Shown here: piece by piece, positions 6,437-8,961 of the stretch
How the letters are laid out: the number at the start of each line of letters is the position of its first letter
How positions within the stretch are numbered: the stretch's first letter is position 1
Assembly: GCA_020628635.1 (NCBI GenBank)
Contig: JAHDEU010000066.1
Coordinates: 1 to 8,961 of the forward strand
Source: Hellea sp.
GTDB taxonomy: Bacteria > Pseudomonadota > Alphaproteobacteria > Caulobacterales > Maricaulaceae
Length of the DNA: 8,961 bases
Direction of reading: 5' to 3'
Position numbers and translations under genes: made by a program
Notes under the pieces: model-generated
Seen by the model: the letters and a program-made list of their open reading frames with translations, nothing else
Told to the model about the DNA's origin: nothing
The model's database searches: none

Positions 6437-7210
6437 CTAGCGGCGCGTCACGAAGCAGGCCTGCCCGGCAGCCTTTAGCGCGGTGCAAGTGCGGTTGGCG
6501 GCATCGCGGTCCGCAAAACCGGACGCGCGGGCGCGGAAGTAGATGCCTTTTTCCGCCAGATCGACGCGGCGGATGTCGGCGGAATAGGACGACAGAATGT
6601 TCGGCACTTTGGCGGCCACGGCGTCATAGCTGGCCTGGGCTTCGGCCTGGGAGCGAAGGCTCGCGATCTGAACGACCCAGTCGGAACTGCCGGTGGCGGG
6701 CGCAGGCGCACGCGCGGGTGACTGCACAGGTGCAGGCGTTCTTGCGACCGGTTCCGGCGCAGGCGTGGACACGACGGGCGCGGGCGTGGGTTCCGGGGTT
6801 GTGACCACGGGCGCGGGCGTCGTGACCACGGGTTCCCGTTCGGGCTCCTGCGCCTTTTGCACGGAGATCGGCACTTCAGGTGCGGGCAGTGTCACAACCT
6901 CGGTGGCGGGCGCATTGCCGGACATGACCTCGAACACTTCGCGGTCCTGGTCAGGGGTCTGGAAGCCACCGGGGTCTTCCGGCACCACCTTGAACGGCGT
7001 GTTCTCAGCCGTGATCAACGGTGGGTCGGTGCGCGCGCGCACGCCCGGCTGGTAGAGTTTCAGCACGATCAGCGCGAGCGCCAGCAGCACGCCCGCGGCA
7101 ATGAGCAGCTTGATCAGCCCGGCGCGCTCGGATCGCTCATGCACGTCGAACGGCGTCAGCGGCTCTTCATCCGCCATGGCCGGATTGAATTCAGGCTCGA
7201 TACCTTCCAT
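6437..7210 (-). CDS. SPOR-domain inner-membrane protein
   Basis: SPOR domains bind denuded peptidoglycan at the division septum, so this is probably an envelope protein acting in or near cell division. With the start at 7210 it has 257 residues. Residues 1-30 are an acidic cytoplasmic part, 31-53 the single membrane helix (GLIKLLIAAGVLLALALIVL), and 54-105 a variable periplasmic part. Residues 106-172 are a Pro-, Ala- and Thr-rich linker, and 176-256 the SPOR domain (WVVQIASLRSQAEA, then IYFRARASGFADRDAA and ACFVTRR). The ATG at 7210 has AGGGG 6 bases upstream; a TTG at 7252 would add 14 basic residues and is less likely. It is the first gene of the minus-strand block running to tatC. The 141 bases upstream hold a possible terminator for dgt and presumably the promoter, though I see only weak matches. 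In several relatives argS lies directly upstream; here it does not. Confidence 0.9.
   Translation of the reverse strand: MEGIEPEFNPAMADEEPLTPFDVHERSERAGLIKLLIAAGVLLALALIVLKLYQPGVRARTDPPLITAENTPFKVVPEDPGGFQTPDQDREVFEVMSGNAPATEVVTLPAPEVPISVQKAQEPEREPVVTTPAPVVTTPEPTPAPVVSTPAPEPVARTPAPVQSPARAPAPATGSSDWVVQIASLRSQAEAQASYDAVAAKVPNILSSYSADIRRVDLAEKGIYFRARASGFADRDAANRTCTALKAAGQACFVTRR
6765..6832 (-). repeat. Degenerate 21-bp repeats coding the Pro-rich linker of the SPOR protein
   Basis: The 11-base word gtgaccacggg occurs at 6801-6811 and again at 6822-6832, a 21-base period equal to seven codons. A diverged copy starts near 6765. In protein these give Thr-Pro-Ala-Pro-Val-Val type units. The repeat is in frame and explains the low-complexity linker between the membrane helix and the SPOR domain. 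Such tracts may vary in copy number between strains. Confidence 0.6.
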
Positions 7211-7322
7211 CAGTCTCCCCTTGCGCCCCCGCTCCACGCGAATCGGCGCCAATTACCTGTTAGCGCGAAGCAATGCCCGCGTCTTGCGGATGGAATAAGG
7301 CAATCCGGGCTAATTCTTAATG

Positions 7323-7343
7323 AAAACTTGCAGTTGCCTGCAA
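7323..7343 (-). terminator. Possible intrinsic terminator after dgt
   Basis: Read on the minus strand, TTGCAG (7343-7338) pairs with CTGCAA (7333-7328) around the loop GCAA, a stable GNRA-type tetraloop. After one G comes TTTT and then an A/T-rich stretch. It begins 9 bases after the dgt stop codon, the expected place. The stem has only six pairs, half of them A-T, so it is a weak candidate. Confidence 0.4.
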
Positions 7344-7351
7344 CCGAGCGG

Positions 7352-8551
7352 CTAGCCGCCCAGATACCCTGTCGCCGTGAACAGCTTGCGGTGTTCCGTC
7401 AGCGCGAAATTGTCGGTCATGGCGGAGATGTAATCGCTGACCACGCGCGCTGTCTGCACCGTGTGCGGACCCCTCGCCTTGGCCTGCTCTTCAGTCGGCA
7501 ACAGGGTGGGATCGGAGATGAACAGCTCGAACAGCTCGCCCACCACGCGGCCCGCCTGTCCCATCATGCGGTTGACCTTGTAGTGGCGATACATGCGGGT
7601 CATCAGGAAATCGCGCAGCGGTTTTTCCTTTAGCCGGAAGTCGGCCGAGAAGTCGCAGATCGCCTCGGGCAGATGGCGCACATCTTCCGGGCTCTGTGGA
7701 TCGTGCTCCTCGAGCCGCGCGCGCGTCTCGGCCAGCACATCGGCCACCATGATCCCGATCATGTCCCGCACGGCCTCGTGGATCAGCCGGTCTTCGCTAA
7801 TATCCGGATAGCGCTTGCGCACGTCGCGGAAGGCGTCGCCCACAAAGGGCACGTCCATGATGTCAGCGACCGAGAACAACCCCGCCCGCAGCCCATCATC
7901 GATGTCGTGGTTGATATAGGCGATGTCATCGCTGATCGCCGCGACTTGCGCTTCGGGACCTGCAAAAGTGTGCAGCTCCAGATCGCGGTAGTCCTTCATC
8001 GACGTCAGCGCCCAAGGCAACGACTTGTAGTCCGCCTCGCGCCGCACCAACGGACCGTTATGCTTGGCGACACCCTCCAGCGTCTCCCAGGTCAGGTTCA
8101 ACCCATCGAACTCGGCATAGCGGCCTTCGAGCTCGGTCACGATGCGCAACGTCTGGGCGTTGTGGTCGAAACCGCCATAGGGCGCCATGGCGGCGGACAG
8201 CGCGTCCTCGCCCGAGTGACCGAAGGGCGGATGGCCGAGATCATGGGCCAGTGCGAGACACTCGGCGAGATCCTCGTCCAGACCCAGCACGCGCGCGATG
8301 GACCGCGCGATCTGGCTGACCTCGATGGAGTGCGTCAGCCGCGTGCGGTAGTAGTCGCCCTCGTGAGCCACGAAGACCTGCGTCTTGCCCTTCAGCCGCC
8401 GAAAGGCCGATGAGTGTATGATACGGTCCTTGTCGCGCTGGAAAGCGGAGCGCTCGGATTTTGACGGCTGCGGGATCAGGCGGCCGCGCGCGTTGAACGG
8501 ATCACTTGCGTAGGGCGCGCGGGAACGGCGGGTCGGCTGAAAGACGGTCAA
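7352..8551 (-). CDS. dgt: Deoxyguanosinetriphosphate triphosphohydrolase-like protein (HD domain)
   Basis: This cytoplasmic metal-dependent enzyme of the HD superfamily cleaves dNTPs to nucleoside and triphosphate, limiting dNTP pools. The 399 residues match the shorter dGTPase-like class common in alphaproteobacteria. RDKDRIIHSSAFRRLKGKTQ at 39-58 and HEGDYYRTRLTHSIEV at 63-78 are typical. The HD metal site is His74, His103-Asp104 in LALAHDLGHPPFGHSGE, and the Asp pair 208/209 in SDDIAYINHDI. The C-terminal helical part (about 300-399) is also conserved. The start appears to be TTG at 8551: upstream in frame there is no ATG or GTG before a stop at 8581-8579, and the conserved APYASDP begins at residue 12. 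A weak AAAGG (8564-8560) lies 8 bases before it. The rare start codon suggests modest expression. It diverges from erpA. Confidence 0.93.
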   Translation of the reverse strand: MTVFQPTRRSRAPYASDPFNARGRLIPQPSKSERSAFQRDKDRIIHSSAFRRLKGKTQVFVAHEGDYYRTRLTHSIEVSQIARSIARVLGLDEDLAECLALAHDLGHPPFGHSGEDALSAAMAPYGGFDHNAQTLRIVTELEGRYAEFDGLNLTWETLEGVAKHNGPLVRREADYKSLPWALTSMKDYRDLELHTFAGPEAQVAAISDDIAYINHDIDDGLRAGLFSVADIMDVPFVGDAFRDVRKRYPDISEDRLIHEAVRDMIGIMVADVLAETRARLEEHDPQSPEDVRHLPEAICDFSADFRLKEKPLRDFLMTRMYRHYKVNRMMGQAGRVVGELFELFISDPTLLPTEEQAKARGPHTVQTARVVSDYISAMTDNFALTEHRKLFTATGYLGG

Positions 8552-8562
8552 GGAGGCTACCT

Positions 8563-8591
8563 TTGAGGCTGTTTCGCGCTATATAGGGAAC
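8563..8591. promoter_or_regulatory. Compact divergent promoter region for dgt and erpA
   Basis: Only 40 bases (8552-8591) separate the two divergent starts. At its core is the perfect palindrome CTATATAG (8579-8586), which can serve as a -10 in either direction. Toward erpA, GCTATATA (8578-8585) resembles the alphaproteobacterial -10 GCTANAWC, and TTGAGG (8563-8568) is a -35-like word, though the spacing is short. RNA from this -10 would start at about 8592, the A of the erpA ATG. Toward dgt, RNA would start near 8573, leaving about 22 bases with AAAGG. Direct evidence is sequence only. Confidence 0.4.
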
Positions 8592-8936
8592 ATGACCGAA
8601 ACCGCCACCGAAACTCCCGTCACCCTCTCGGCCTCCGCTGCGCAGCAGATCAACGCGATCATGGCCAAGCAAGGCGTCGACCGCTTCTTGAGGGTGGCCG
8701 TCGAGGGCGGCGGCTGCTCTGGCTTCAGCTACAAGTTCGACTTCGCGGATGAGAAACAGGCCGACGACCTGCTGCTGGAACGCGACGGCGCAAAGGTGCT
8801 GATCGACGAGATGAGCCTGGAGTTCCTTTCCGGAAGCGAGATCGACTATGCCCGCGAGCTCATCGGCGCGGCCTTCAAGATCAACAATCCGAACGCGGTG
8901 GCGAACTGCGGCTGCGGGACGAGTTTCTCGATTTAG
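8592..8936 (+). CDS. erpA: A-type iron-sulfur cluster carrier, ErpA-like
   Basis: A-type carriers receive Fe-S clusters from the SUF or ISC scaffold and hand them to apo-enzymes in the cytoplasm. The protein has 114 residues, the same as Escherichia coli ErpA. The three cluster ligands are at Cys42 (GGGCSGF), Cys106 and Cys108 (NCGCGTSF), the same positions as in that protein. The motifs LSASAAQQI (12-20) and LDxxS-like IDEMSLEFLSGSEIDY (71-86) also fit. The first 8 residues are a Thr- and Glu-rich extension. No good ribosome binding site is present: AGGG at 8585-8588 is only 3 bases from the ATG, so the mRNA may be leaderless. The call is secure for the family; ErpA versus an IscA or SufA paralogue rests on the numbering match. 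Twenty-five bases follow without a recognisable feature. Confidence 0.92.
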   Translation: MTETATETPVTLSASAAQQINAIMAKQGVDRFLRVAVEGGGCSGFSYKFDFADEKQADDLLLERDGAKVLIDEMSLEFLSGSEIDYARELIGAAFKINNPNAVANCGCGTSFSI

Positions 8937-8961
8937 CGTTCTGATTCTCCCAATCCCTTCC

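Noticed and set aside
5488..6804. A 438-codon plus-strand open frame opposite nagZ and the SPOR gene
   Set aside because: It is antisense to two securely identified genes; its Arg-, His- and Ala-rich translation has no domain-like pattern. Long spurious frames are expected opposite GC-rich coding DNA.
7240..7244. GANTC (CcrM methylation) site upstream of the SPOR gene
   Set aside because: A five-base motif with one free position is expected many times by chance in a window of this size; a single site says nothing about cell-cycle control.
7673..8413. A 246-codon plus-strand open frame inside dgt
   Set aside because: Antisense shadow of dgt; the HD motifs on the minus strand leave no doubt about the real gene.

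Overview
The window looks like ordinary chromosomal DNA from a GC-rich alphaproteobacterium. The order yajC-secD, tatA-tatB-tatC, scpA-scpB, nagZ and a SPOR protein in one block, followed by dgt and an A-type Fe-S carrier, is a familiar alphaproteobacterial neighbourhood. The protein signatures fit Caulobacterales, Maricaulales or Rhodobacterales-type bacteria; I cannot name the genus. Nearly all the sequence codes, and I see no mobile element, RNA gene or CRISPR array.

Layout: ten of the eleven genes lie on the minus strand, so transcription runs from high to low coordinates. Starting from the right, erpA (8592-8936) is the only plus-strand gene. It diverges from dgt (dNTP triphosphohydrolase, 8551-7352) across a 40-bp gap. 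A 141-bp gap with a possible terminator follows. Next comes a tightly packed block: SPOR-domain membrane protein (7210-6437), nagZ (6435-5425), scpA (5425-4607), scpB (4610-3864), tatA (3808-3596), tatB (3589-3260) and tatC (3263-2433). A secreted double-LysM protein (2371-1580) follows. A 123-bp gap with a promoter candidate and a strong hairpin precedes yajC (1456-1133) and secD (1133 to the window edge, truncated after 377 codons).

The genes form three functional sets. The first is envelope and peptidoglycan: SPOR, NagZ and LysM. The second is chromosome and nucleotide housekeeping: ScpA and ScpB of the SMC condensin, and Dgt for dNTP pools. The third is protein export: the complete Tat translocase and the YajC-SecD part of the Sec accessory complex. 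Many junctions overlap or touch (TGATG, ATGA, GTGA, one-base gap), which indicates translational coupling.

I found no clearly new biological system. The points worth a second look are regulatory: a terminator-like hairpin inside the probable yajC leader, a shared 15-bp GTTT-N3-GCTATATA element in front of yajC and between dgt and erpA, a possible leaderless erpA mRNA, a CtrA-like box before the LysM gene, and a gene order that seems shortened compared with relatives.
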